DNA of 8,757 nt from Crocinitomicaceae bacterium (GTDB taxonomy: Bacteria; Bacteroidota; Bacteroidia; Flavobacteriales_D; Crocinitomicaceae), in NCBI GenBank assembly GCA_030833265.1, contig JAURHO010000064.1, positions 1 through 8,757 of the forward strand, given 5' to 3'. Below the pieces are notes generated by a model that saw only the letters and a list, made by a program, of their open reading frames with translations, was not told the DNA's origin and searched no databases. The position numbers and the translations under genes were made by a program. Positions 1-7,181 of the stretch are shown piece by piece (position 1 is the first letter of the stretch; each line of letters starts with the position of its first letter).

Positions 1-2
1 AT

Positions 3-89
3 GATTCATCAACAATTGAGAGAATTATTCTTACTATAAAGGATGGAGGGTTGGGAGATTTTGATGGTATTGTAAATATTCGCCACTAA
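3..89 (+). CDS. Fragment of a secreted-protein C-terminal region with a DGGLGDFDG motif
   Basis: This plus-strand frame is open from the window edge to a TAA at 87-89 and encodes 28 residues. The segment IILTIKDGGLGDFDGIVN (24-77) closely resembles a phrase common near the C-terminus of secreted or surface proteins in marine bacteria, of the type 'LTDGGxGDxDGxxNG'. After DGIVN the usual continuation (NG-I-V-D) is lost and the frame ends at once. The same bases from about position 58 rightward encode the VCBS protein on the other strand, so the two genes meet head-on and each cuts the other short. The family resemblance is from memory of the motif, not a search. It may be a fragment joined by mis-assembly, or chance. 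Confidence 0.35.
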   Translation, partial: DSSTIERIILTIKDGGLGDFDGIVNIRH

Positions 90-636
90 TGTGATAGGTC
101 AAGATATCCATATCGCCATCTCCTTCTACATCTACTAAAGCGGGAATATCTGCCCCGCTGATGTATAAGTTTAAATTTGGCCCCTCGTAATTTGAAACCA
201 AATATGGGCTGTAAGCTTGCCAAATCAACCCTTGAGCACTAGAGCCAACATTTCGGAATGCTTGTATACCCCCAATGGCATAACAAAACAGATCTTTTCG
301 GCCATCTTGGTCGTAGTCATAGGTTGTGACGCGGTAATGCAGATTGGGTGGAAAGTAAAGATGCGCTCTTAGGTCTACTTCGTAATGTGGTAAACCATTT
401 TGCAAGCTGTATTTAAAAACGCGCAATTGATCTGCACTGCGGTCAAAAACGATCAGGTCTTCGTCTCCGTCAAAGTCGTAATCAAGACTTGAAAATTGTG
501 GCGTATTGAGCCCTCCCGCCCAAGGAGCTTTGATACTTTGGCCATCAACTACAACGGGAATTGAACTGCTAAAATTAAATTGGAATTGCCCCCAAAGTGT
601 CAGGTTGCATAAACAAAAAAGAAGGGCCCATTTCAT
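34..636 (-). CDS. Secreted VCBS/FG-GAP repeat protein, probably truncated at the C-terminus
   Basis: The frame gives 200 residues. Residues 1-16 form a short signal peptide (Lys at position 3, hydrophobic core LLFCLCNLTLWG, cut before QF). Three calcium-binding-type DxDxDG loops follow: DYDFDGDED (52-60), DYDQDGRKD (107-115) and DVEGDGDMD (169-177). Such loops mark VCBS/FG-GAP beta-propeller blades of cell-surface or secreted proteins. Bacteroidota relatives are usually much longer and often carry a C-terminal type IX secretion sorting domain, which is absent here. The frame ends in tandem stops TAG (34-36) and TAA (31-33) right after YLQYHQN, in a region that reads well on the other strand, so the true gene probably continued. 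Its start lies 24 nt below the WD40 stop, so it is probably the last gene of the TPR-comA operon. The function is not known. Confidence 0.75.
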   Translation of the reverse strand: MKWALLFCLCNLTLWGQFQFNFSSSIPVVVDGQSIKAPWAGGLNTPQFSSLDYDFDGDEDLIVFDRSADQLRVFKYSLQNGLPHYEVDLRAHLYFPPNLHYRVTTYDYDQDGRKDLFCYAIGGIQAFRNVGSSAQGLIWQAYSPYLVSNYEGPNLNLYISGADIPALVDVEGDGDMDILTYHISGEYLQYHQNLPTLHPL

Positions 637-660
637 GAGATAAATTTACGCGATTTTAAA

Positions 661-1575
661 CTACGTTGTCCAGACATGGATTCTTTTGTCATCACCTGCA
701 CTAATAAATTTACCATGATAAACTTGCACCGCATTGATTGAATGCAAATGTGCTTTTCCGGAAACTTCGATTTTTTGAATGATTTGCTGCGTTAAAGCGT
801 CCCAAATTTTGATCGTCTTATCTCTTGAAACACTCACGTAGGCATGATTTTTCAGTGCCGCTAAACCATATATGGTGCCTTTGTGTGCCGGAAAGCCCTT
901 CAATAAAGTTCCGTCGGAAAGCCAATGACGGATATGCGCATCTTTTCCTGCACTTAGGAGTGTTTGATCGGTTAAAAAACAAAGTGTTGTACAGCCCTCC
1001 GGGTGTGCAAGCCAATCATTGATTAGATTGTAAAACTCCGTGTCAAAGACCTTGATGCTGCCGTCTGCACAAGCTAAAAATAAAAATTGGGCATCTTGGC
1101 TGAGTACAAGACTACGTATTTTACCGCAAGCTAAGGGCATTTGTAAAACTAAGTTCCAGGCTGTATCCCAAATAAATAAGTTGCCGTCCGCATCTGTCGA
1201 ATAACGGTGGCCATTTTTGGAATGTTCGGCTATAGAAAAAATAGCACTTGTGTGTGCTTTCAGGTGCCTCAACTCTTGCTTGAGTTGAACATCGATTACG
1301 TGCAGGCTACCGTTGTCGAGGCCAATAATGAGTTCGTCATTCAAGACAGACTTCAAGATACTGAATGCCGGGCGTTCGGTCTTTACGACAAAGTGGTCCT
1401 GAACCCCTTCCAATAAATTCCAGCGCACCACCAGTTTGTCTGAGGCAGCTGAATAAAGGAAGTCTGAGTCAAGACTTAAAGCGTAAATAGGGCCGTTATG
1501 ACCTAATAATTGATATTGAGAATGAAATAGTGCAGATGAATTATTCTTGTTCATCTTCAAACTCATCTGACTCAT
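661..1575 (-). CDS. Seven-bladed WD40 beta-propeller protein
   Basis: The 304-residue product consists almost wholly of WD40 repeats. I count seven blades: about 25-53 (GH...VVRWN), 64-95 (GSLHVID), 105-137 (AH...LFIWD), 146-178 (GSIKVFD), 189-218 (AH...IRHW), 229-259 (AH...TIKIWD) and 273-302 (AH...RIHVW). Seven blades make one closed propeller, so the gene looks complete. There is no signal peptide or membrane segment, which points to a cytoplasmic protein-interaction scaffold. The partner is unknown. The start overlaps the end of comA by 35 nt in another frame. The ATG at 1575 has an A-rich leader (AAACAAGTAAACG) typical of Bacteroidota. In-frame ATGs at 1566 and 1554 are alternatives, and the last would reduce the overlap to 14 nt. 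The fold is clear, the role is not. Confidence 0.9.
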   Translation of the reverse strand: MSQMSLKMNKNNSSALFHSQYQLLGHNGPIYALSLDSDFLYSAASDKLVVRWNLLEGVQDHFVVKTERPAFSILKSVLNDELIIGLDNGSLHVIDVQLKQELRHLKAHTSAIFSIAEHSKNGHRYSTDADGNLFIWDTAWNLVLQMPLACGKIRSLVLSQDAQFLFLACADGSIKVFDTEFYNLINDWLAHPEGCTTLCFLTDQTLLSAGKDAHIRHWLSDGTLLKGFPAHKGTIYGLAALKNHAYVSVSRDKTIKIWDALTQQIIQKIEVSGKAHLHSINAVQVYHGKFISAGDDKRIHVWTT

Positions 1576-2365
1576 CGTTTACTTGTTTGAGACGATCAGC
1601 ATAGGATTTTGGCAAGAAGTCAAAGAAAGTATCACCGCGTAAACCTAAACGAAGACACTCTAATGGAATGACATCGTTCGGTGCGATATTTCCGAGGTTG
1701 ACTTCTGCACCAAACAATTTGATAAACCAAACTTGTTGATTTTTTTGGGGAGCTTCCCATAAAATATCTTCTGGCTTTACGTTAGCGATGATGCGGTTGA
1801 TGAGCATGGTATGAGCGGTTCCGTTAGGTCTGAAAACACCTACATTTCCTGCTTCTCTTCCTTCAGCAATGACTTTCCAACTTCCGGCATCGAGTTCTGC
1901 TTTCATGAGGCGCACCCATTTGGCAGGGGAAATCAGGATACCTGAATCTTTAGAACCTACTTCAGAAAGCACTGTGCGTGTTTGCGACATCTCATGGATC
2001 AGCTTGCACTTTTCATCGTGCGGGATGATGATTGAGCCATCAGAGATTTCAGCAAGATCTAAATTATATTTGTCTAATAGGCGCATGTAATCTTTGAACA
2101 TGCCACGCGCATAAAAAGCTTCGAACAAGGTACCTCCAAAATAAGGTCTGAGACCAGCTTCGCGGTACATTTTGATTTTTTCTTCAAGATTTTGAGTGAC
2201 AAACGCGGTACCAAAGCCAAATTTTACAAGATCGGTTAGGTGTGCCGATGCTTCAATAAAGTGTTCAGTCTCGCGCAATCCAAGACCTTTATCCATCATC
2301 ATGGTGACCCCTTTTTCGCGTGGTTTTTCACTACGTTTCGGGATAAAAGTTAATTTAAAATTCAT
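1541..2365 (-). CDS. comA: Phosphosulfolactate synthase (ComA family)
   Basis: Members of this family add sulfite to phosphoenolpyruvate to give (2R)-phospho-3-sulfolactate, the first step of coenzyme M synthesis in methanogens (EC 4.4.1.19). The fold is a TIM barrel. Family signatures run through the 274 residues: KPREKGVTMMMDKG (14-27), VKFGFGT (47-53), GGTLFE (77-82), EISDGS (106-111), EVGSKD (135-140), EGREAG (168-173), WEAPQKNQQVWFI (203-215), NLGNI (223-227) and GLRGDT (241-246). Length is close to the roughly 250 residues of characterised ComA, plus a very acidic tail (263-274). The start ATG overlaps the TPR stop as ATGA, implying translational coupling. Bacteroidota are not known to make coenzyme M. 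A role in supplying sulfolactate or cysteate, for example for sulfonolipids, is inference. Downstream comB and comC genes are not in the window. Confidence 0.9.
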   Translation of the reverse strand: MNFKLTFIPKRSEKPREKGVTMMMDKGLGLRETEHFIEASAHLTDLVKFGFGTAFVTQNLEEKIKMYREAGLRPYFGGTLFEAFYARGMFKDYMRLLDKYNLDLAEISDGSIIIPHDEKCKLIHEMSQTRTVLSEVGSKDSGILISPAKWVRLMKAELDAGSWKVIAEGREAGNVGVFRPNGTAHTMLINRIIANVKPEDILWEAPQKNQQVWFIKLFGAEVNLGNIAPNDVIPLECLRLGLRGDTFFDFLPKSYADRLKQVNDESDEFEDEQE

Positions 2366-3765
2366 AGTTCATCTGTTAAATGTAGAAAATCGCTGTCGTC
2401 GAGCAATTTCGGGTTAATTTCAAATATATTTTTTGCTTGTGCTGATGATTGATTAAGACAGTTGAGGTACATGAATTTAGCTTCGTGTACCTGACCCATT
2501 TGCCATTTGAGATTGATCAAATGCAATTGAGCTTGAATATGTTTGGGGTGTTTTTCTAGAAAATCTAGGATGAAATGCTGAGCAGTACTTAGTGAACTTG
2601 CACTTAGAAATGCCATGTAATCATTGAGTGCCTCTTCATCCGAGGGACCAAACTCTAGGCTTTTAAGGTAATGGTAATTGGCCTCTTCGTTGGCTTCAAT
2701 TTTTTCATAGGCACCGGCCAAGACATGGTAAATCCCTGGGTTCTCTGGGTCGTAGTCTAGGGCTTTTTGAATGAGAATAATGCCTTCTTTGGTTGAACCG
2801 AGTAAGTCTTCTACAATTCCTAGCCCTAACCAAGCTTCAGGAAGCATGGGCTCGAGAGCGATACTTTTTTTGTAGTAGTGCTTGGATAAATCGAGTTCAT
2901 TGAGCTGTTCATAGGCCTCGCCGATATAACAAAGCGCCATGGCGTCGTCGCCGTCGTGCTTCATGCAAAGCTCAAAATGCTCAATGGCTTTGTGGTATTT
3001 TTCTAAAGAAAGATAAGCATTACCTAGATTGAAGTGTGCTGGTCCAAATTCTTCATTGATGAGAATAGCGTAATCATAGGCCCAAACAGCGCGATCGTAG
3101 TCTTCAATTTTGCTGTAGGCATTCCCTAAATTGTACCAAGCAGTACTTGAATAAGGCTGCTCATCGATGAATTTAAGATAGGCATCTATGGAAGCTTGGG
3201 TAGCCCCTAATGCATCATAGCAACGACCCAATTCATAGAGTGCTGCTTCGTTATTTTTATTGGTTTGAAGCGCTCTGTGCAAGACATCAATGGCATCTTG
3301 ATATTGTTGCAAGCGTTCATATTCTATGGCAATGTCGAGGTAGATGTAGTCGTGTTCAGCGGCATCTGAGTATTCTAAGGCCTTTTCAAAATACTTGATG
3401 GCTAATTTGTGTTCGCGTTGTTGGGCGTGAATAGACGCGCGTGTCAAGAATAATTCAGCACTGAATAATTCTTGGCGCTCGAGTTGCTGAACAAGATCAA
3501 GGGCTTCTTGGAGTAAGCCGATGCCACCAAGTGCTTGTGCTTTTCTGAGGCGAAATAAGGGGTTATAAGCAAATTGATAGATACCAAATTCAGCAGCAAT
3601 TTTTGCTTTGTTGTACTGGCCTTGAATGAGATAATGATCGATAATGCCTTCAAGGCGATCGCTGTCAATAAAACGCAGGGAGTTGCCTTTCAAGTGCTCC
3701 TCAAAGTGTTCGATATCTTCATTTAAACTACTGTCGTTGTATTCCTCGTCTTCGTCGTCAAACAT
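2362..3765 (-). CDS. Cytoplasmic tetratricopeptide-repeat (TPR) protein
   Basis: The 467-residue protein has an acidic N-terminus (DDEDEE at 3-8) and no signal peptide. It then carries a run of 34-residue TPR units at about 106-133, 140-169, 174-203, 208-237, 242-271, 276-305, 310-339 and 344-373, with less regular helical repeats before and after. Typical TPR pairs are visible, such as AWYNLGNAY...A (209-217) and AHFNLGNAY (243-251). TPR solenoids bind partner proteins or peptides, and no catalytic motif is present. The gene leads the operon and its stop overlaps the comA start (ATGA). From memory, TPR proteins of this length next to phosphosulfolactate synthase recur in Flavobacteriales, which suggests a shared function. 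The specific role is unknown. Confidence 0.88.
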   Translation of the reverse strand: MFDDEDEEYNDSSLNEDIEHFEEHLKGNSLRFIDSDRLEGIIDHYLIQGQYNKAKIAAEFGIYQFAYNPLFRLRKAQALGGIGLLQEALDLVQQLERQELFSAELFLTRASIHAQQREHKLAIKYFEKALEYSDAAEHDYIYLDIAIEYERLQQYQDAIDVLHRALQTNKNNEAALYELGRCYDALGATQASIDAYLKFIDEQPYSSTAWYNLGNAYSKIEDYDRAVWAYDYAILINEEFGPAHFNLGNAYLSLEKYHKAIEHFELCMKHDGDDAMALCYIGEAYEQLNELDLSKHYYKKSIALEPMLPEAWLGLGIVEDLLGSTKEGIILIQKALDYDPENPGIYHVLAGAYEKIEANEEANYHYLKSLEFGPSDEEALNDYMAFLSASSLSTAQHFILDFLEKHPKHIQAQLHLINLKWQMGQVHEAKFMYLNCLNQSSAQAKNIFEINPKLLDDSDFLHLTDEL

Positions 3766-3783
3766 AAGCCTTGATTCTGATAA

Positions 3784-3814
3784 TAAAATTAAGGCCTTTG
3801 CGTGCGAAACTCAA
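3784..3814 (-). promoter_or_regulatory. Weak candidate bacteroidete promoter for the TPR-comA operon
   Basis: On the minus strand, TTG (3812-3814) is followed after 20 nt by TAATTTTA (3784-3791). This matches the Bacteroidota -7 consensus TAnnTTTG except at the last base, and the spacing to the -33 TTG is acceptable. Transcription would start only about 10-15 nt before the ATG at 3765. AT-rich DNA often gives such matches by chance. Confidence 0.25.
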
Positions 3815-3829
3815 GTTTGGCGAAGTTCA

Positions 3830-3860
3830 CTTATCAACAAAAACAAAGAATGTTGAAAAG
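3830..3860. repeat. Inverted repeat made of two DnaA-box-like 9-mers
   Basis: The arms CTTATCAACA (3830-3839) and TGTTGAAAAG (3851-3860) are inverted 10-mers with one mismatch, separated by 11 nt. Each arm contains a nine-base element, TTATCAACA on plus and TTTTCAACA on minus, one base off the DnaA box consensus TTWTNCACA. The repeat begins 1 nt upstream of the lower arm relative to the palindromic AT-rich gap and lies between the TonB receptor stop and the TPR start. It could be a DnaA or other dimeric-regulator site, or an imperfect RNA hairpin. There is no T-run after it on the minus strand, so it is a poor terminator. Confidence 0.4.
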
Positions 3861-3866
3861 TTATTT

Positions 3867-6107
3867 TTAGGACTGCCCCTTCACAGGCTGATTTATTTGA
3901 TACTTCAGGCTGACATAAAAATGTCTTCCCGGACCCGGCATGCCGATATTTTTGAGTCTTGACAAATGATCGATATAGGTGACATTTGTGAGGTTTCTCA
4001 GACCTGTTTGTAAAACCCAACTACCATTTTTTTCAAAATGCATTCGCAAGTTTAAATGTAGCAATTGATAGGATTGACTTGGTTTTTCCTGAAAAGCTAC
4101 TCTATTCTGTGCAGCAATCCATTGATGTGCAATACTGAGTTCAATTTTTCGTAGCGTTCCGTTCAAAGACCATTGATACTTAAGTTCATTTTGCAAGCGG
4201 GTTGGGGGTAATAAAGAAACCGTGCTATCCTCTCCACTCTGGATATTGATGTAAGAAAAATTTCCTTCCCAGTGTAGGTCATGCAACCAATGCGGATGAT
4301 AATGGGCACTGAGATCCAGTCCGTAGAGTCGTCCTAACTCAAATTGCCGATAAGTAAAAACAGGCAAACCACCTATAGTGCTGCCATCCGGTTGCAGGTA
4401 GATATAATCTTTGACCCAAGCATAAAAAGGATTCAAGGTAATATTTCCGTGGGCTGAATTCAAAGTACTTGACCAATCGAATTGCAGACTCCTTTCTGGT
4501 ACCAAGGAAGTATCCCCTATTTCGTAACGGAGTGCACCGTGATGATAACCATCTGCTAAAAGTTCACTGAGATGGGGCGCTCTGAAGCCACTTGAAATGT
4601 TGAGTTGATTACTCAATACTTCTGAAGGCTGCCAAGACCAGCCAACTGAAAGATTGGGGCTCGCATAAGTTTTCTTTAAGGAAGGAACAGCACTTTGTGT
4701 TTGTATGCTACGAAGATCTTGTCTTAAACCAAATTGCAGAAAATTCCTTTTGGATAGTTCAACTTTGTATAGGCTAAAAACACCTTGATCGAAGGTTCTG
4801 GTATTTGGGAGGAGTTGCTCGGCTGCCAGCGGCGAATTCCAATTGTATTGAAGCATTCCAGAGGCTCCGATAATCAGTTGTGAAGCTGACCATTTTTTCG
4901 TCCATTTTGCTTGATACAGCGAATTGAATAAGTTCATCTCCATTTCGGGTTGGGTAACTACTTCGTCATATTCAACTAGTCGGTTCAATGTTTGTCCGAG
5001 TAATAAATTGAATTCGTGACCCGCCCAAAACCGCTTGAATTCATAACTAGCGAGCTGATTGGTAAAAAACTGTGCTGGCAACAAATAATTGCGCTTCTGG
5101 TCTGCAACTTGGAAAATGGAGGGATTTACAAGCGTATCTTCAGTGTGGCCAGGGATGCCTGTAACAGTATTGTTAAAAGCATAGCGAAATTGATGTGTTT
5201 GATTGGCTTTAAACCAAGAGTATGATCCTTTGAAAACCCATTCATGAAAACGCGAATTTTGGGCAAAACGACCATTTGGCAATTGAAAATCTGCATGATT
5301 GGCATAACTGCCGGCAAGCAGCAAGCGTTTATTTCCTTGACTTCTTTTAAACACTAGGCTGGTTTGTGATCCATTTGTGTTTTGATTCCATTTTTGCTGT
5401 ACATCGATTGTCTGTTGGTTGATGCGGGCATATGGTTCATCGACTAGATAAACAACGCCACCTAATGCATCTGCACCATATAAAACGGATGCAGGACCTT
5501 TGATCAATTCAACCGAACCGAGGGCTAACTCGCCAATACCCAAACCGTGATCTCCACCCCATTGTTGCCCCTCCAAGCGCAAGCCATTAACGAGTGTTAC
5601 CACCCGCATTCCTTGCATTCCTCGAATGACCGGTTTGGCAATTCCATTACCCAAATTACTGCTATAAACTCCTGGTATTTTGGTAAGTAATTCGGAAACA
5701 TTCATGCCACCAGAAAGTTGCAAATCTGTTATACTTCTTACCTCTATAGGCACGGTACTTTTGTTGCGCAAAGAAACTGCCTGACCGCTCACTGTAATTT
5801 CTTCAGTTGTCATGTGACCCAAGCGCATTTCAAAAAGTAAACTTGGCCCCTGCCCTTTTATTAAAGTATCGATAACCTTATAATCAGGGTGGCGCAACCG
5901 GAGCACCTGAGGATCTGACCACGTAAGCGGCAAAATAAATTCACCCTGCAGGTTAGTTTTTACCTGAATTTGAAAGGTGGGTAAAGAGACAGTAACCTCA
6001 GGAACGGGTAATTTGGTTTGTGCGTCGAGGACTTTACCTTGAATGGTTTGTTGGGAAAAGTACGGCAAACATATGCAGATGCATAGCCAGAACAATAGCG
6101 TTTTCAT
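3867..6107 (-). CDS. TonB-dependent outer-membrane receptor, possibly for metal (ZnuD-like)
   Basis: The 746-residue protein has a signal peptide (1 to about 18), a carboxypeptidase-regulatory-like beta-sandwich typical of Bacteroidota receptors (about 21-98), a possible TonB box (EEITVSG, 102-108), a plug domain (about 117-225, with KPVIRGMQGMRV and GPASVLYGADALGGVV) and a 22-strand-type barrel ending near the C-terminus with an aromatic-rich final strand (FYVSLKYQI). It should import a substrate across the outer membrane using TonB-ExbBD energy. The plug stretch GGDHG (184-188) and the barrel loop with HH (522-523) followed by an ExGDxxLxPERS pattern recall the histidine-bearing loops of ZnuD zinc receptors. 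The substrate remains inference. It is a stand-alone gene flanked by gaps of 116 and 101 nt. No strong promoter is visible upstream, only TAAGTTTA at 6145-6152. No SusD partner is present, so glycan uptake is less likely. Confidence 0.9.
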   Translation of the reverse strand: MKTLLFWLCICICLPYFSQQTIQGKVLDAQTKLPVPEVTVSLPTFQIQVKTNLQGEFILPLTWSDPQVLRLRHPDYKVIDTLIKGQGPSLLFEMRLGHMTTEEITVSGQAVSLRNKSTVPIEVRSITDLQLSGGMNVSELLTKIPGVYSSNLGNGIAKPVIRGMQGMRVVTLVNGLRLEGQQWGGDHGLGIGELALGSVELIKGPASVLYGADALGGVVYLVDEPYARINQQTIDVQQKWNQNTNGSQTSLVFKRSQGNKRLLLAGSYANHADFQLPNGRFAQNSRFHEWVFKGSYSWFKANQTHQFRYAFNNTVTGIPGHTEDTLVNPSIFQVADQKRNYLLPAQFFTNQLASYEFKRFWAGHEFNLLLGQTLNRLVEYDEVVTQPEMEMNLFNSLYQAKWTKKWSASQLIIGASGMLQYNWNSPLAAEQLLPNTRTFDQGVFSLYKVELSKRNFLQFGLRQDLRSIQTQSAVPSLKKTYASPNLSVGWSWQPSEVLSNQLNISSGFRAPHLSELLADGYHHGALRYEIGDTSLVPERSLQFDWSSTLNSAHGNITLNPFYAWVKDYIYLQPDGSTIGGLPVFTYRQFELGRLYGLDLSAHYHPHWLHDLHWEGNFSYINIQSGEDSTVSLLPPTRLQNELKYQWSLNGTLRKIELSIAHQWIAAQNRVAFQEKPSQSYQLLHLNLRMHFEKNGSWVLQTGLRNLTNVTYIDHLSRLKNIGMPGPGRHFYVSLKYQINQPVKGQS

Positions 6108-6187
6108 TGGATATTAGAACGAATAAATGAGTAATTCAAGCAACTAAACTTAAACTACTTGGGGCGTTTTCACACTGCTAAATTATC

Positions 6188-6208
6188 AAAAAAGCACAGG
6201 CGTGCCTC
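6188..6208 (-). terminator. Probable intrinsic terminator after moxR
   Basis: Read on the minus strand, GCAC (6202-6205) and GTGC (6194-6197) form a stem around the loop GCCT. It is extended outward by G-U and A-U pairs and runs directly into six T residues (6188-6193). It sits 15 nt past the moxR stop and about 80 nt before the receptor start, which is the right place to end the SurA-MoxR transcript. The core stem is only four Watson-Crick pairs, so it may be weak. Confidence 0.55.
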
Positions 6209-6223
6209 ATTAAAAATATTTAA

Positions 6224-7177
6224 CTATAACAAAGATTCAATGATGCGATCCATGGAATAGCCTTCAGCTTCGGCGCGGTAATTTCTGACCAAACGATGGC
6301 GCAAAATGGCTTTAGCCACCGCTTTTACATCTTCGATATCTGGTGAATATTTACCATTGAGAGCAGCATGACACTTGGCGCCAATAATTAAATTTTGTGA
6401 GGCTCTTGGGCCAGCTCCCCAGGTGATGAAATTTTTGGTGATTTCTGGCGCAAGTGGATTGTTGTGACGCGTTTTGGCAACAAGCGTAACGGCATATTCG
6501 AGCACGTTTTCTGCAACAGGAATGCGACGAATCAGGTCTTGATAGGCCAAGATTTGAGTTTCCGTGAGTACGTTTTTCAAGCTTACCTTGCGGTCTCCGG
6601 TGCTTGATTTAACGATTTCGAGTTCTTCTTGATAACTTGGGTAATCGACCCAGATATTGAACATAAAGCGGTCGAGTTGTGCTTCTGGCAAGGGATAAGT
6701 TCCTTCTTGTTCAATAGGGTTTTGCGTAGCGAGCACGAAAAACGGCGCTGGCAAAGTGTAGGTGTTTCCGGCAGCGGTTACAGAGCGCTCTTGCATGGCT
6801 TCAAGCAAAGCAGCCTGTGTTTTAGGAGGTGTTCTGTTGATCTCATCGGCCAAAATTAAATTGGAAAAAATCGGGCCTTTGATGAATTTAAATTGTTTGG
6901 TCTCGTCGAGGATTTCAGAACCCACGATATCTGAAGGCATGAGATCTGGCGTAAACTGAATGCGGTTAAAAGATAAACCCAAAGTTTGAGCTATGGTATT
7001 TACCAATAAGGTTTTAGCCAAACCTGGCACGCCGACTAATAAGCAATGAGCCCTTGAGAAAATGGCGATCAAAACTTGGTCGACTACTTCGTCTTGACCA
7101 ATAATAACCTGATGAATTTCTTTTTTGAGCGCTTGGTAATCGCTGACCAATTGGTCAATGAGTTCTTTGTCTGTCAT
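6224..7177 (-). CDS. moxR: MoxR-family AAA+ ATPase
   Basis: The 317-residue cytoplasmic protein has the full MoxR core: Walker A GVPGLAKT (49-56), Walker B LILADE (107-112), sensor 1 TQN (151-153), the DRF arginine region (169-171) and sensor 2 GAGPRAS (254-260), with the C-terminal lid after it. MoxR ATPases act as chaperone-like motors, often with VWA- or DUF58-domain proteins, for assembly of membrane or periplasmic complexes and for stress tolerance. Those usual partners are not downstream here. The gene starts 4 nt after the surA-like stop and is probably cotranscribed with it, and a hairpin terminator follows. From memory, this SurA-MoxR adjacency occurs in other Flavobacteriales. The start is supported by the tight spacing and the usual short N-terminal helix before IGQDEVVDQ. 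Confidence 0.95.
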   Translation of the reverse strand: MTDKELIDQLVSDYQALKKEIHQVIIGQDEVVDQVLIAIFSRAHCLLVGVPGLAKTLLVNTIAQTLGLSFNRIQFTPDLMPSDIVGSEILDETKQFKFIKGPIFSNLILADEINRTPPKTQAALLEAMQERSVTAAGNTYTLPAPFFVLATQNPIEQEGTYPLPEAQLDRFMFNIWVDYPSYQEELEIVKSSTGDRKVSLKNVLTETQILAYQDLIRRIPVAENVLEYAVTLVAKTRHNNPLAPEITKNFITWGAGPRASQNLIIGAKCHAALNGKYSPDIEDVKAVAKAILRHRLVRNYRAEAEGYSMDRIIESLL

Positions 7178-7181
7178 GGGT

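Noticed and set aside
818..1416. Overlapping plus- and minus-strand open frames inside the WD40 gene
   Set aside because: Their translations show no domain pattern, while the minus-strand WD40 frame has seven clear repeats. They are shadows.
3800..3830. Small palindrome AAACTCAAGTTT as a regulator site
   Set aside because: The arms are only 5 bp with a 2-bp centre in AT-rich sequence, and there is no second copy elsewhere in the window.
3830..3860. The inverted repeat as an intrinsic terminator for the receptor gene
   Set aside because: The arms are AT-rich, and no T-run follows on the minus strand.
5016..5317. Open frames antisense to, and in another frame of, the TonB receptor
   Set aside because: They are short, with no recognisable motifs, and lie in the middle of a continuous receptor barrel.
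6145..6156. Tandem TAAACT repeat as an operator or promoter upstream of the receptor
   Set aside because: Two copies of a 6-mer in AT-rich DNA are easily chance. The -7-like TAAGTTTA has no good -33 TTG at the right spacing.
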